A stretch of DNA of 64,000 bases, taken from the NCBI GenBank assembly GCA_964035015.1, contig OZ036017.1:62001-126000 (forward strand). The letters run 5' to 3'. The position numbers and the translations under genes are program-made. Under the pieces are notes generated by a model. That model did no database searches and was not told the DNA's origin. It saw only the letters and a list, made by a program, of their open reading frames with translations. Shown piece after piece: positions 1-11,794 of this stretch; positions within the stretch are counted from its first letter, which is position 1; the number at the start of each line of letters is the position of its first letter. Source of the DNA: Corallium rubrum. Taxonomy: Eukaryota > Cnidaria > Anthozoa > Scleralcyonacea > Coralliidae.

Positions 1-75
1 CCACTAAAGTTAAGCTCATTGACAATCAAATGGGGTTAGTACTTCGATGAGAACCTTCTTTGCTTTATTTGAATA
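1..75 (+). repeat. 5S-rRNA-derived SINE fragment
   Basis: The stretch carries AAGTTAAGCTC and GGGGTTAGTACTTCGATG, which resemble the internal control region of 5S rRNA, and it ends in a GAATAGAGTTCTT segment like the one after the 5S part of the fuller copy at 18822-19128. It is truncated by the window edge and interrupted by the hAT element starting at 84. It is too diverged to be a functional 5S gene. Confidence 0.55.
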
Positions 76-327
76 GAGTTCTTCATAGGCATAGAGTAGG
101 GGGGGGGGGGGGCTGAGGGACCTTAGCCCCAGAGAAATCTCAATGGGAGGCTGAGCACCCCAGAAATTTTGCGCCAACTGTCAATCACAATTCACAAATT
201 ATAGGTTACTCATTAGGCTAAAGTAACTGTTACAGCCTCATTCCTGTCAGCCAAAAGCACCCATATACAGTGATAAGTCAACCCAATAAACACAACATCG
301 AAAAATTGTTGAAATGTGTAATACACA

Positions 328-1049
328 CACTGAAGGTCATAAAATGTCATAAAAACTAGTTAAAATTAATACAAACTTTAACTAGTTTTTATGACATTAC
401 CAGAAATTTGGGTCATTTGTGCCGCTGCTCTCGATCAGCGGCTATATTCGCCTAATAATATAATTATGTATTCTAGAATTTCTAATGAGTGTGATTCTAC
501 TGTATTCTAGTGTTTCTCATTATTCAGGTCATTGAGTTCTTTAGAATTCGCCTAAATCGTGCACGAAGAGGACTGTGAAATCAAGCAAGTTCAAACGCTT
601 TTGGAAGTACTATGCTAGAGATAAATGAGGACCTTTATGTGCTCTCGAAGTAGACTGACTCATGCCGAATGCAACGCGAGTCGGGCACTTCGCATCGCCC
701 GTAACGTTGTTGGTCAATTTGGCCAATTTCTAGAACCTGTTTGCAAAGATTACTATGGCTAACACTATGGATAGTGGCGCTTTCAGTGCAAAAATAAGAC
801 GAGCTAGGGAAGTTGTTTTTTTGTCGAAGTAAGCAAAAGTTTTTTAGTTATAACTGTTCCTTAGTCCATGCTGAAGTCAAATGGAGTCGGGCAAAGAAGA
901 AATATGTCACCGTTTAAGCAAAATTTGAATAATTATGTGCTCTCCTTATTATTTACTGTTGAGAATCTCCATTATTATGGTCCTTAATACGCACGCGCGC
1001 CACCATCTTGTCCCAAATTTCTGGTAATGACATTTCATGACCTTCAGTG
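328..1049. mobile_element. Putative TIR element nested in the hAT
   Basis: CACTGAAGGTCAT at 328 is matched in inverse by ATGACCTTCAGTG ending at 1049. Just inside the left end is a local palindrome around AAAACTAGTTAAA (about 348-396). No clear target duplication is visible, so the boundaries are tentative. It encloses the MITE at 400-1024. Confidence 0.45.
400..1024 (+). mobile_element. MITE, TIR CCAGAAATTTGGG, copy A
   Basis: The ends CCAGAAATTTGGG and CCCAAATTTCTGG are perfect inverted repeats, with TA on both flanks. The interior matches the second copy at 15553-16069 in reverse orientation, including the part around CTCATGCCGAATGCA (about 659-673). There is no ORF of significance. Confidence 0.75.
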
Positions 1050-1349
1050 TTCTTAAAAATCAGCCCTCAGAATGCAGGAAATGGCATTTCTAAGACTCTA
1101 AATTTCCGGGGGCACCTTTTTGTAAACACCCCCCACGGAAAAATTCTTAGAAAGGCCCTGTTCAGCACTTCAGCCCCCCTAGACAAAAACAAAACTCTAC
1201 GCCTATGGAGTTCTTTATTTAAACTATTCCCTCATATAAATTTTGAGCTCATAATCTAATTGTTAAGTGGTGAGAATAACATTTTAAAGTACTGTATATA
1301 GATTCTACATACTATAATAACTGTATTTCTTATATATACATTATATGCT

Positions 1350-1592
1350 AAGCTGAGAAGGAATATTTCATAAATGAGTGGGAGTGTTTTACCAGGGGTT
1401 ACAAACATGAGAGGACAATGAAAATCATGAGGCTGCAAGCCAAGTGATTTTTATTGTTTTCGAATGTTTTACAAACACGAGAAAACATTGAAAATTACAA
1501 GGTAATAGGCTGAGTGTTTTTTGTTGTTCTTGAGTGTTTGTAACCCCTGGTAAAACACAATACACAAGTTTATGAAATAGCTTCTCAATCAT
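1350..1592. repeat. Foldback repeat with about 60-bp arms
   Basis: A segment from GAGAAGGAATATTTCATAAA through TTTTACCAGGGGTTACAAAC is matched in inverse by GTTTGTAACCCCTGGTAAAA through TTTATGAAATAGCTTCTCA. It is an imperfect foldback with a spacer of about 120 bp and no coding content. Confidence 0.65.
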
Positions 1593-1599
1593 CAATTAT

Positions 1600-2500
1600 A
1601 GTGGAGGGACTTGGTGATCTTGATGAATTTATAATTAAGAAATGTGGTAATAAACGGTTCTTTGTTTGTGTCATTTATTCTGATTTCTTAATTATAATAA
1701 AATGCACTTGATCAAATAATTTTCTTTGATTGGCTAATTAGCTCATGAATTATTAATGATTTGAGAAATATATTTAAAAATACATTCTTATTTCATAGCT
1801 TTCATCCCATTTAGAATTAATATATTTCCCATGTAAGTAAAAACATATTATGACAGGTCGAATCGTCCTCAAAGAAATTCAGAAACATGAAAAATTATCA
1901 AGTTTTTATAAACTCTGTAGTTAATAAAAGTAGCGTGCTGCGTAGGCAGTGTTGAAACAACAATCGAAATATAGTATTAATTATTAAGCTTTGATATACT
2001 GCCGTGTTTTTTAGGGTCGCCGTCCAAAACTCGCTCCCCACCAGCGGCTGCTCACTCGAGCAACACATTCCATTCCCTTTGTATAATGAACCAATGAGAT
2101 TACAGCATTGATCACTGCTAAAATTAAATGCCAGACTTTTGCGAGCGACGAGGCAAGCGTTGTTGTGTAAAACTTGTTTAATCGAAAGCTAATATTTCGA
2201 AAAGTTTAGCTTAGAACATTACAAAATTTACGAAGAATAATGTTTTAACTATGTTCTTTCTCCCCATACAAACAAAGGTGCGTAAAAGTCAATGTGAAGC
2301 GCGTGGGCATCAGAGAAATATTCAGTTGACCGTGTTGACACACGGTGTGCTCAAACTACCTTACCGAAGTCTGAAAATTAACTGCGTACCGCACGGCACT
2401 TGAAATCACGAATATTTTCAGAAGTATAGCTTAGAACTTCGCCGAATTTTTGAAGAATGCTATTTCGATTATCCTCTTTCACCACATGCAGATAAACAAG
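1600..2500. other. Non-coding stretch
   Basis: AT-rich sequence with short ORFs only. Part of 1915-2010 (GTAGCGTGCTGCGTAGGCAG and the neighbouring ATACTGCC) recurs inverted near 26240-26345, so this is dispersed repeat sequence. No gene is supported. Confidence 0.4.
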
Positions 2501-2510
2501 CGTTGAAGTC

Positions 2511-2620
2511 AGGGGCGCCGGAGCCACGGGGGCAGCGGGGGCAGCTGCCCCCCTCCCCTTGCCCTCACGGTGCGGGGGCAGCACGGGGGCAACAATTGCC
2601 CTTTTCCGTACGAGGAATGT
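2511..2620 (+). repeat. GC-rich repeat end, possibly hAT-derived
   Basis: CAGGGGCGCCGGAGC opens a run of GGGGGCAGC and CTGCCCCCC motifs that is much more GC-rich than its surroundings. It resembles the G/C-rich terminal parts of other elements in this window. No matching right end was found, so it is called only as a fragment. Confidence 0.3.
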
Positions 2621-2834
2621 TTTCTACAGAAAGTATCATTCGTATTATTGTATTAGATTACTGTTGTATTAACATGGAAAATGTCTTACAAGCTAGTTTA
2701 TTGCTTCAGACCGCGGGGAGACAGCAAACTAATTTTGCCTTGGGTTACTTCTGTCTTAATTCTGCTCATGCAGGCCTTTTTAACTTGGTGGGTGTTTTGT
2801 GATTTCGTTAAGGATGTCATGTTTTACCTTGGCT

Positions 2835-2905
2835 GACATTTGATTAAGATCATTAACCGGTCATTAGAAGGTTGCAGATTCGAACCCTGTCTGGGGCTCA
2901 AATCT
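2835..2905 (+). repeat. tRNA-like (SINE) fragment
   Basis: GGTTGCAGATTCGAACCC has the form of a T-arm and B box, and TTGGCTGACATTTGATTAAG upstream resembles a D-arm. The anticodon stem does not pair well and the acceptor ends do not match, so a working tRNA gene is unlikely. A tRNA-derived SINE remnant is the better reading. Confidence 0.35.
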
Positions 2906-3391
2906 TTTTTTGAGTAATTGAGCTTGACGAACGTCCACCGAACGTCTGTTACATGCATGCATGTTATGTATACAACTTATGATGTCATACGAACACACAC
3001 AAACAAACCACGCCTGTGTACCAAAATATACTTGCTAAAATTGCTACCTCTGAACGTTTTTAGTAAAAAGAATTCAGTGTTGCCCAACACGTGCAGATAT
3101 AGAATTCTGTCATGCTTTCTGGTGCTTCGACAAAAATGCCGACAAACAAGCGCCCAACACAATTATTCAGCCTGAAATTACGAACTAACCTTGAGTAATG
3201 CTGATATGTTCTCCTGTCATACGAAGAAGTTTGTCTTTTATCGAATTTTCACTGTAAATTTGGACAAAACTCGACGACATTTCTTAGGTTCTCTTCCAAA
3301 ATTTAAATGTCCCGCGAATCAGTGGGCAAAACAAGTGAACGAGTCCTCGTTCTTTTTGACCAGCGCTCGCTCTCTGAGAGGATGATCAAAG

Positions 3392-4260
3392 ATGGCGGCC
3401 GTAAATGGGTTGGACACTTTGGAAGAACGGATTTCTGCGCTTGAAAAACGCACTTTTTCTACTAGCCCAGAGAAATTAAATACATCGGTGAGTTGCCGAA
3501 ACTAACTAGCTCAATTATGTGCGATTTTAAATGTGCGAGCCGTTGAATGTTTTGTTGATTCCTTGTTTCTTAATGATGACATAGTGCACAGATGCCTTGG
3601 TGAAGATTAGACAAGATATGAATAAAATGGCGACAAAGTACACCAAGTTAGGGGCTCTATGGAAGAGATGTGAGTATTGTGAAAAACGCTGTTGAGGTAC
3701 TTCCAGAGAAAAAAGAACTTCAGATTGCGATTGGTCAGATGGAAGATTAGATACTGAATTTATAAAGTTGTTGATAACCTGCTGCAGCCGCTGATGATGA
3801 TGATGATGAAGAGACGATGACGATGATGATGTTCATGATCATGATCATGTTGATGATTTAATATGTTTATGATGTTGATGATCATGCTCATGAATCATGT
3901 TGATCATGTTGATGTTGAATGATTATGTTGATGTTAATGATGATCATGTTGATGTTAATGATCATGTTATGTATCGTGATGTTGATATTAATGTTGATCA
4001 TGATATTGATGATCATCATGGTGATGATCATCATGGTGATGATTGTAATGTTGATGATTATGATGTTGATGATCATGTTGATGTTGATGATGATAATCTT
4101 GATGTTAATATGTTGATGATGATCAAAATGTTGATGATCATGTTGATTTTCACATTGATCATGATGTTGATGATGATCATGTTGATGATTATGTTGATGA
4201 TGGTAATAATGATAATAGTGATGATGCTGTTAATGATCATGTTGATGATGATCATGTTGT

Positions 4261-4322
<62 letters not shown>

Positions 4323-7300
4323 GGTGAGTTCCTAATAATGCACTTCAGACAAGGAATGTTATCAAGTTGTGTGTTTCCATATTTTGTGCACTGTACTTTT
4401 CATGTTTGACTTTTACTTACAGTACTAACACTGACGTCAAGTTAAATGTTAGAATGTTTTTCTTGCAGTGAATGAGTTACAGGAGTATTTAACACCAGAG
4501 TTTCTTGAGAAAACAGTACTCTCTGATGATTCCAAGGCTGATATAATTTTAGCAGGTACCGTACAATAATAAGGCTATCTTGTATACTAAAAAAGACTCA
4601 TTTATTGCTCAATATATAATACTGTATTTTCAGGTGAGCAGCAACTCAAATCTACTGCAGATCTGTTCCAAACCTTAGAGAAACTAAAAAATGTTCCAAG
4701 TGAAGCAACATTTAAAGGTACTGTAGTATGTATAGGTAATAGCATGGTTTCGAGTGCAATTTGGAAAAAAACATGCAAAAGTGAGTTTTTCAAAGACTAT
4801 CAAAATTGCACAAGTCTGAAGGACGAGTGCTATTTGAGGTATTTGAAAAACTCACAAGTGTGTGTTTTTTCAAAATTGCACTCGAAACCATGCTATTACT
4901 TATTAATAATATACATGAAAATGTTAAGCAAAATGTTCCAGCTACGAAGTTACATACCACTCATTGCTCCACTTCTCGAAGCTTTAATGGTTGAAAACTG
5001 CTTCATTTTGTTCACTAAATACGTCAAACGTTTTACTCATAGCATCTAACCTCTTCTAGTCTTCTTGTAGGAACTTTTATGACAATATTAAAGCAAAATT
5101 CACTCTGTATTTCATCGAAATGTTCTTCGACAACTTTATGTTTTGGTCACCATATTGGATTTTTCGTGAAGGAAAAACCATCCTTCAAAATCTGCATAGG
5201 CATTTCATTGGCTTTCCAGTAGATTCCGGTTGTTTACTAGCCAATCAGAATGCTTAATACTAATTGAAATTTGCACTGTATTTCATTTTTCTGCACTGTA
5301 TTACACCTTTTAATAATAATAATAATAATAACTTTATTTTAAACTGTAAGACCCTTTCAGCTGTAAGAATAACTGGTATAAACAGGATGAACAGTATTTA
5401 CAATTATATAACTACCCTAACTACAATATTAATTACTATAATACAAATTAAGAACTACAAATATGGGTTAAGAACTACAAATATTTTCTGCACTGTATTA
5501 CATTGAAATTGCACTTCTCTCGACCAATCAGGATGCAGTAATTTTGTCATGTATATTATTATAATAGTAATCGACTAGTTGTACTGTACTAATAATTATG
5601 CTGTACAAACACTGTACAATTGTAGTATTACAGTCAAAATGGAAATACCTTCCCACTTCTTCTGTAGTTCGTTGCATATTTCTGTAGCTGCTACCAAAGC
5701 CAGAGAAATATTTTTGTTCAAAACTGTACAAAAATAGTGTAATTTAGCTTTAAATGGCATTTAGTCATAATACAATGGATGTTTATCCCAAATCAGTACA
5801 AACAGACAAATATACATCAAGAATTGGTTAGATCTTTCACTAGACTTTCCTCGCACTTCAGTAGTGGCTACAGAAATACACAACCAACTACAGAAGTGGA
5901 AGTGGGAAGGTATTTCCAGTTTGACTATAAAACTTTAACAGAGCTTTCCTTGTTGTAATTTTATAGATTTACCAAAATGGTCATCTAAACTTGAACCATT
6001 AGTTCAAGTAAATATTCAACAAATGGTGAGAACATAATTTAGACAAAAACACACAAAAGGTTGATAAATCAAGCTATAATGTAGTACTGAGAAAAAATGC
6101 CTCCAGACAGGGAAAAAACTCCCAATATTGTGAGAACTACTTTACATGTACTGTAGTTCAATCCAGGGCTGGATTAGGGTTGTGCAGGGCCCACAGCATG
6201 TTTTCAGCATGGGGCCCCTTGACCCCCCTGGGTTCTGAGCCCTGGGTTAGATACTGTAGATCTAATTTGTATTCAGGATATAACACTTCAGTACAAATCA
6301 GGGACTGTGGAGCAGGGGGGGCTGGGGCTTTAGCCCCCCAATAATTTTTCTAAGTAAATTAATATGTGCATCCAAAAAGTATTTTATTGCAATAGACAAA
6401 AAAATTGTTCAATCAGTCACTCTAGCACATGCAGTGGTCTGCGCTTGAAAATTATATCAACAATACAAAGCAAGGGAGCATACCAGAAATGAGTACTGTT
6501 ACGGTTGACAATATGTTGTGTTGGGTATTTGTTCTAGTTTGCTCTTATATATAAATCTTAATCTATTAAATGGAAACAAACAAACAAAGTGTTGTCTTTT
6601 GAGAGTTTTCTGACCTTCAGAATTCTGTAAATTCTTCCCCCAAAATGCAGGAAATGGCATTTCCGACTCTAGATTTCAAAAATTTCAGGGGGGCATGCCC
6701 CTGGACCCCCTAGAAGAGTCCCTTTTGTGAACAGCCCCCCCCCCCCCCCCCCACCAATACAAAAATCGTTCTGCAGTCCCTGCAAATGCACTGTTATGTG
6801 TGTCCTGAGCATATAAATACATAAGTAATAAATATGAATATACTGTATTAATATTTATGCCATCTACTAATTGAAATACAGTTTCACAGAGTATAAAAAA
6901 TCATTCAAGTTGTCAATCTTGCAAATACCCAACGCTTTCTAGAAAGAACAAAAAATTGTGCTATCAGAAAGCGTGGGGCCCCCTGAAAGTGTGGGGCCCC
7001 CTGAAAGTGTGGGGCCCCCTGAAAGTGTGGGGCCCCCTGAAAGTGTGGGGCCCCCTGAAAGTGTGGGGCCCATGGCATATGCTGCTTTTGTCATATGGTT
7101 AGTATGGCACTGGTTCAATCAGGTCATTTTTGAGAACTACAGTACTTATCTACAACCTCTGTTTGAGGACTTGAGATTTTTCCTGACCACAGGTACTTAC
7201 AGCCAGGACAATAGATATCAAAAATGTTTAGTTTTTTAAAAGTTATTTGGGATTCTATTTATCTACTTTTTAGGAAAAGCTGGAAGTTTTAGACGAAAAT

Positions 7301-7643
7301 GTTTGTCAGTTGTTGACAACATATAACAACATTGTATCCTTTCTTCGACACTACTGATATTATTACTATTATTATCATTGATTATTATTTTAAAATGACC
7401 TAGCATTAGAGTAAAATTATTAGTTTATTATCTCACTCTGTCTAATTCTAGATAATCAATTATGTACAAGTACTGTACACATCAACCAGTTAGACACCCC
7501 TCTACACTGAAATAAAATTTGTTTTAAGATTTCCTTGACTATTTTCTTCAAAAAAGGTCAATAGCCTCTCAAAGCAATTTCAAGAATGGGAAAAGACCAT
7601 TTCTCAACTTGAAGAAGCTGTACAGAGCAAGCCCAGTGACTAA
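3392..7643 (+). CDS. DCTN3: Dynactin subunit 3 (p24), seven exons
   Basis: Exons: 3392-3487, 3585-3669, 4469-4555, 4634-4717, 5967-6025, 7274-7333 and 7557-7643. All have GT/AG borders, and the phases agree to give 558 nt, or 185 aa plus stop; human p24 is 186 aa. The start MAAVNGLDTLEERISALEKR matches the N-terminal coiled-coil pattern of the family. The C-terminus has LSKQFQEWEKTISQLEEA, close to the family's LSKQF...W...QLE pattern. p24 sits in the shoulder/sidearm of dynactin with p150Glued and dynamitin and supports dynein cargo transport. The protein is predicted to be alpha-helical with coiled coils, with no membrane segment or signal peptide. The start is an ATG in an AAGATGGCGG context, and no TATA box is evident. 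Introns 2 and 5 carry repeats. Short final exons could be mis-set by a few bases, but the reading frame supports them. Confidence 0.9.
3790..4321 (+). repeat. ATG/GAT-rich microsatellite in DCTN3 intron 2
   Basis: More than 500 bp built from GATGATCATGTTGATGTTAA-like units, ending in a pure GAT trinucleotide run at about 4261-4321. The repeat leaves several frames open on both strands, which explains apparent Met/Ile/Asp-rich ORFs; these are not genes. Confidence 0.9.
5305..5510 (-). repeat. Probable LINE 3' tail (inverted), DCTN3 intron 4
   Basis: AATAATAATAATAATAACTT followed by TATTTTAAACTG reads in reverse as AATAAAGTTATTATTATT-type sequence, a common 3' end of L2/CR1-like LINEs. CTGCACTGTATTACA occurs at both ends of the stretch (about 5291-5305 and 5488-5502) and may be the insertion duplication. 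No coding part remains. Confidence 0.35.
6299..6782. mobile_element. hAT-like MITE, copy 1 (DCTN3 intron 5)
   Basis: It begins CAGGGACTGTGGAGCAGGGG and ends CGTTCTGCAGTCCCTG, giving an imperfect TIR. The interior (ATTTTATTGCAATAGACA, GGAAATGGCATTTC and a GGGGGCATGCCCC motif) closely matches 8069-8531. CAAAT occurs on both sides, but an 8-bp duplication is not clear. It has no ORF. Confidence 0.65.
6962..7076 (+). repeat. 18-bp minisatellite in DCTN3 intron 5
   Basis: About six copies of GTGGGGCCCCCTGAAAGT in tandem. Each unit contains the palindrome GGGGCCCC. The 18-bp period keeps one frame open (PESVGP repeated), which is a by-product of the repeat length and not an exon. Confidence 0.9.
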
Positions 7644-7887
7644 ACATTATGACTTACATAAATGTGGTATGGTTGTAGCATTTTAAAATTGATATATAGA
7701 TTTATGAACTGACAAGGCTGTCTACAGTATGTAGTAGCTCTCCTGTATTTATACTGATGACTATTTCTCAATGTATAGATAAAGTTACTAATAACATTAC
7801 GTTGTAAATATAGACTCGGACTGAATGAAATTACCAATTGGCTTGGTGTCTCATATCAAGCTTCCTTCATATCACCCCTAATAATAT

Positions 7888-8043
7888 TGGCAATTGATGG
7901 TTTGCAATCAATCCGCGCAGCCATGTTGGAGGAAAACATACTCCAAATACAATAGCTGCTATTAATGAGATTCTTTTGTTAAAGTTCCTCCAACATGGCC
8001 GCCATGCATGACGTCAAGTGCAAACCAAGAATATTGTTGGTGT
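7888..8043. repeat. Small foldback element downstream of DCTN3
   Basis: ATATTGGCAATTGATGGTTT and GCAGCCATGTTGGAGG on the left are matched in inverse by CCTCCAACATGGCCGC and AAACCAAGAATATTG on the right. The arms are imperfect and the centre is AT-rich. Confidence 0.55.
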
Positions 8044-8068
8044 GCCATAGCTCCGAAATATCTGTCAG

Positions 8069-8531
8069 GGCCCGCGAACCGGGGGGGGGGGGGGCTGGGC
8101 TATAATTTTTCTAAGTAAATTAATATTGTGCATCCAAAAAGTATTTTATTGCAATAGACAGAAAAATTGTTCAATCAGTCACTCTAGCACGCAGCGGTCT
8201 GCACTTGAACATTATATCAACAATACAAAACAAGGGAGAATACCAGAAATGAGTACTGTTACTGTTGACAATATGTTGTGTTGGGCGTTTGTTCTGGTTT
8301 GCTCTTATATATAAATCTTAATTTATTAATGGCAACAAACAAACAAACAAAGTGTTGTCTTTTGAGAGTTTTCTGACCTTCAGAATTCTGTAAATTCTCC
8401 CCCCAAAATGCAGGAAATGGCATTTACGAGGCTCCAGATTTCAAATATTTCCGGGGGGCATGCCCGCGGACCCCCCTAGAAGAGTCCCTTTTGTGAACAG
8501 CTCCCCAATACAAAACCCGTTCCGCGGTCCC
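8069..8531. mobile_element. hAT-like MITE, copy 2
   Basis: It starts CAGGGCCCGCGAACC followed by a G-run and ends CCGTTCCGCGGTCCCTG. It is nearly co-linear with 6299-6782 through the interior, including GAATACCAGAAATGAGTACT. The two copies differ at scattered bases, so they are separate insertions or an old duplication. Confidence 0.65.
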
Positions 8532-8544
8532 TGTTTTTCAATGA

Positions 8545-10200
8545 TCTAACGTAACATGCATGGTCGTTGGCATCCAAGTTACATGTTGTTCATTTAAATA
8601 ATGTATTAAAATAAATGTATTAATAAAATAAAGTTACTAAAAGGAAATTTTATAGATGATTCACTAAATGTTCACTTTGTTAGGATTTATACTATTTGTA
8701 CGATTGTATACACTATGTAATGTGCCCGAGTTGCAAGAATACATACTGCAAAAAATGTGGGAAATAACCGTGGAACGACAGTGAAGACGAAACTAATAAT
8801 TCTCGACTATTCATTTCCGTTTTAGCTAATTTAGAGCCTGTTTAACGGGATGAATTTCATCCCGTGTCAAAAAGCGCGGGAATTTAGGGAAATGGAGCAA
8901 AAAAGCAAAAACTCACCCTAATTCCACTACGTTAGAAGTGATTTCACTTTTATTCAGTGTTTTGTCTCTAGATCTGACCGCTTGGACGAAATTCTGACCG
9001 TAATATTCAAAGTTACAAGCATTGCAGTTCAGTGCATGGTAAACTTCCCCAGTCTCCATATAACAGTAAATTGTCTACAAGCCAAGATCACATAAATAGG
9101 CCCTTAAAAAATAGAGGGAAAATTACGAAAGGGCCATCTCCATATTTATTAAAGATACTTAGATATTAATAATGCAGCCAGGACTTCAAAATTTTAATAG
9201 TTCTCTCAAAATTTGCAAGCAACGTGTAGTCGTCTTGTTGAATACTTGAATTACACAATAACAATAGTTTCTCGCTCTTTTTTGGTAATTAGTACACGCT
9301 TAAAAACGCACACAGCCTGTTGCAAGTTTTCAGCAGGCGTGAACAACATTGTTGTTCGGAATTACAGCCGTGAAGAATGTTGTGGAGATCAGTGTGCCGT
9401 ACCCTGTGAACATGCAGTGTTGTACAACAACGCTAGCGGTATTCGTGTGCACCGGTACAGATACAGTGTAGATCAATGTGTACTAAATTGGTTTCTTGAA
9501 GCCAACTGAATGAACTCCATTGTATTATTTTAAGAACAGTTACTTTAAATAGCATAGGGAACGAAATTAAATTCTCCACTCCATTCTTTGCACCGCTACC
9601 TAAAATAGCAACATTAAACAGTAATTATGCAATAACCGAGAAATTATAATTCGAGAAAGCCTCGAAAGGAATGACTCGTTACTTATAGAAATACACGTTT
9701 GTGAAAGTTGCTCGTCTATATAGGTTATAGTGTAGTCTTGAGAAAGAATGGTGGCAGTGAATGATGTTATAAAGTAAATAGTTTGCCGCTCTGAGTTTTC
9801 ATATTTTAACAATATACGGCAAGGCAGCATCAGTAATTATATAATATAATATTAGACATTCGTCCTCAATTGTCAGTGTTTCACATATACAAATGATTGG
9901 AATAGGATGCTTGACAAAAAAATGATTTAAAATAAATAATTATTTAAAATCTTCCCCTAAAACGCAGGAAATGGTATTTCAGAGATTCCAGATGTCACAT
10001 CCTGCAGTGACACTTCCACAAACATCTATTAGAGAATTGAAAACCTCTATTCCACCCAGTGTAATAATTCTATACCTGATTGTAAATTTACGAAGAGGTG
10101 ATTATTTTTAAGAGCTGCACTTGCATGGTGTACCAAGTTGGATGGCTTTAAATAACTTTTAAGTTCAAAACCATAAACTCACCGAGGCCACTTACGGTGC
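8545..10200. other. Intergenic region between DCTN3 and Dmrt
   Basis: Low-complexity AT-rich sequence. A degraded GCAGGAAATGGTATTTC fragment near 9965-9985 is related to the hAT-like MITE interiors. A 98-codon ORF at 9213-9509 shows no motif I recognise and begins with a non-ATG codon, so I do not call a gene. Confidence 0.4.
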
Positions 10201-10213
10201 ATGTTGTCAGGGG

Positions 10214-10221
10214 TATATAAA
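10214..10221 (+). promoter_or_regulatory. TATA box upstream of Dmrt
   Basis: TATATAAA lies 36 bp before the ATG at 10257. A transcript starting 25-30 bp downstream would have a 5' UTR of only about 10-15 nt. An unseen upstream exon would change this reading. Confidence 0.55.
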
Positions 10222-10256
10222 CAACTCGACCCATCGAACGACAAAGTCGAATCAAG

Positions 10257-11731
10257 ATGAATAAGAGCAGTAAAGGAGCTGTAGTCAAAGACGCATCAAA
10301 GTCTCCAAGGTGTGCACGGTGCAGAAACCACGGTGCTCTACGACAACTAAGAGGTCATAAGCCGTTTTGTCCGTGGAAGGAGTGCCGTTGTGCTAAATGT
10401 ATTTTGGTTGAAGAACGAAGACGTGTCATGAGGGAACAGATTGCACTGCGCCGAAAACAGGACCAGGAGACACTCCAACAACAATGGGAGTACGACGAGA
10501 GCTCTTCTTTGATGGAAACTGCGAGTAGTAATCAGAAAGCAAGTAAACGGGATTATACATCGGCTCGAAAAGAAAGAACGAGCAAATCTCAAAAGAAAAC
10601 CTCGCATCTTCGTAAGTAAATGTATAAGACAATAAACTGTTATTGCCCCATTGACATTGTTGGCAAAAAGTTTGATTGCTCGTTGTGATTGCTCATTGTT
10701 GTTGTTTGTTTTCTTACATTTATTATCGTAAACAATAACTTTGTTGCCTACTTATGGCATCGTTTGTCTTAGAATTAGTACTGTACTGTACATTGTACTG
10801 TGCACTGTACTGTGCACTGTGTAGTGCTGTACCGTGTATACTGTACACTGTATGGTGCACTGTACTGTGCTGTGCTGTGCTGTACTGTACTAGTGTATTG
10901 TACTGTACTGTACTGTACTGTACTGTACTGTACTGTACTGTACTGTACTGGTACTGTACTGTACTGTACTGTACTGTACTGTACTGTACTGTACTGTACT
11001 GTACTGTACTGTACTGTACTGTACTGTACTGTACTGTACTGTACTGTACTGTACTGTACTGTACTGTACTGTACTGTACAGTTGAAGCGTGGCGGTTGTA
11101 AATTTGCACATAGAGCTGGACTATGGTGTGAAGAAGAGCAACCTAAAAAAATACTATGTTGACAATCTCGATATCATCTTTGCGGATGGCCTGTGGCTAA
11201 TCGCTATAACCATAGTTGATAGAGGGAGAAGGTTAGGAAACTTCATAAAATCCATTGTTCATTGTTCTAGGTTTTTGTGTACCTTGTGCACGGTCACGGT
11301 TGAAAATTCTATTGTAGTACTATTGTTTTACCTTTGCGAACTAAGATAGCAGTGTAAAAGAGATTGGGTACTAGGTGTTTGTTTTGGCTTCTGGTTCGAG
11401 GTATTCCAGTACTTATTACAAATAATGACATATTTCGATCCGTGCTTTCAATAGAAAACGTTTGTGTTCAGTCGTTTGTCCATATCAAATGAGCTTTAAA
11501 AAAACTTTGTGCACGGTCAAACCCTGTTCAACCTCCAAGTGGGTTCTTTGTTCAATATACTTGAAGTTTGCCGGGTTTCCTAACCATCTCCCTCTATCAA
11601 CTATGCTATAACTGATTTTTTGCTATTATCGTTTAACCTTTTCATGCATGGCAGGAGGGGCAACTCCCCCCGAGAAAATCCAAAATATGATTTTTATAAT
11701 GTTGATTATTATTTTTTATTGGTATTCAGAC

Positions 11732-11794
<63 letters not shown>

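Larger units (their letters stand above)
84..1207. mobile_element. Non-autonomous hAT-type element, 8-bp TSD
   Basis: The left end reads CATAGGCATAGAGT and the right end is its reverse complement with one mismatch. The element is flanked by a perfect 8-bp direct repeat GAGTTCTT at 76-83 and 1208-1215. An 8-bp duplication is the hAT signature. There is no transposase ORF, so it is non-autonomous. The region just inside each end is G-rich on the left and C-rich on the right. It contains at least one younger insertion (400-1024). Confidence 0.8.

Noticed and set aside
2503-2802. 99-codon ORF as a gene
   Set aside because: It begins in a GC-rich repeat and has no recognisable motif; non-ATG start.
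3888-4409. Met/Ile/Asp-rich ORFs
   Set aside because: Produced by the GAT/ATG microsatellite in DCTN3 intron 2.
9213-9509. 98-codon Cys-containing ORF as a secreted peptide
   Set aside because: No ATG at the stated start, no signal peptide pattern and no recognisable cysteine framework.
10723-11162. Several ORFs on both strands in the TACTG array
   Set aside because: Pentanucleotide repeats give open frames by period; the array is inside a Dmrt intron.
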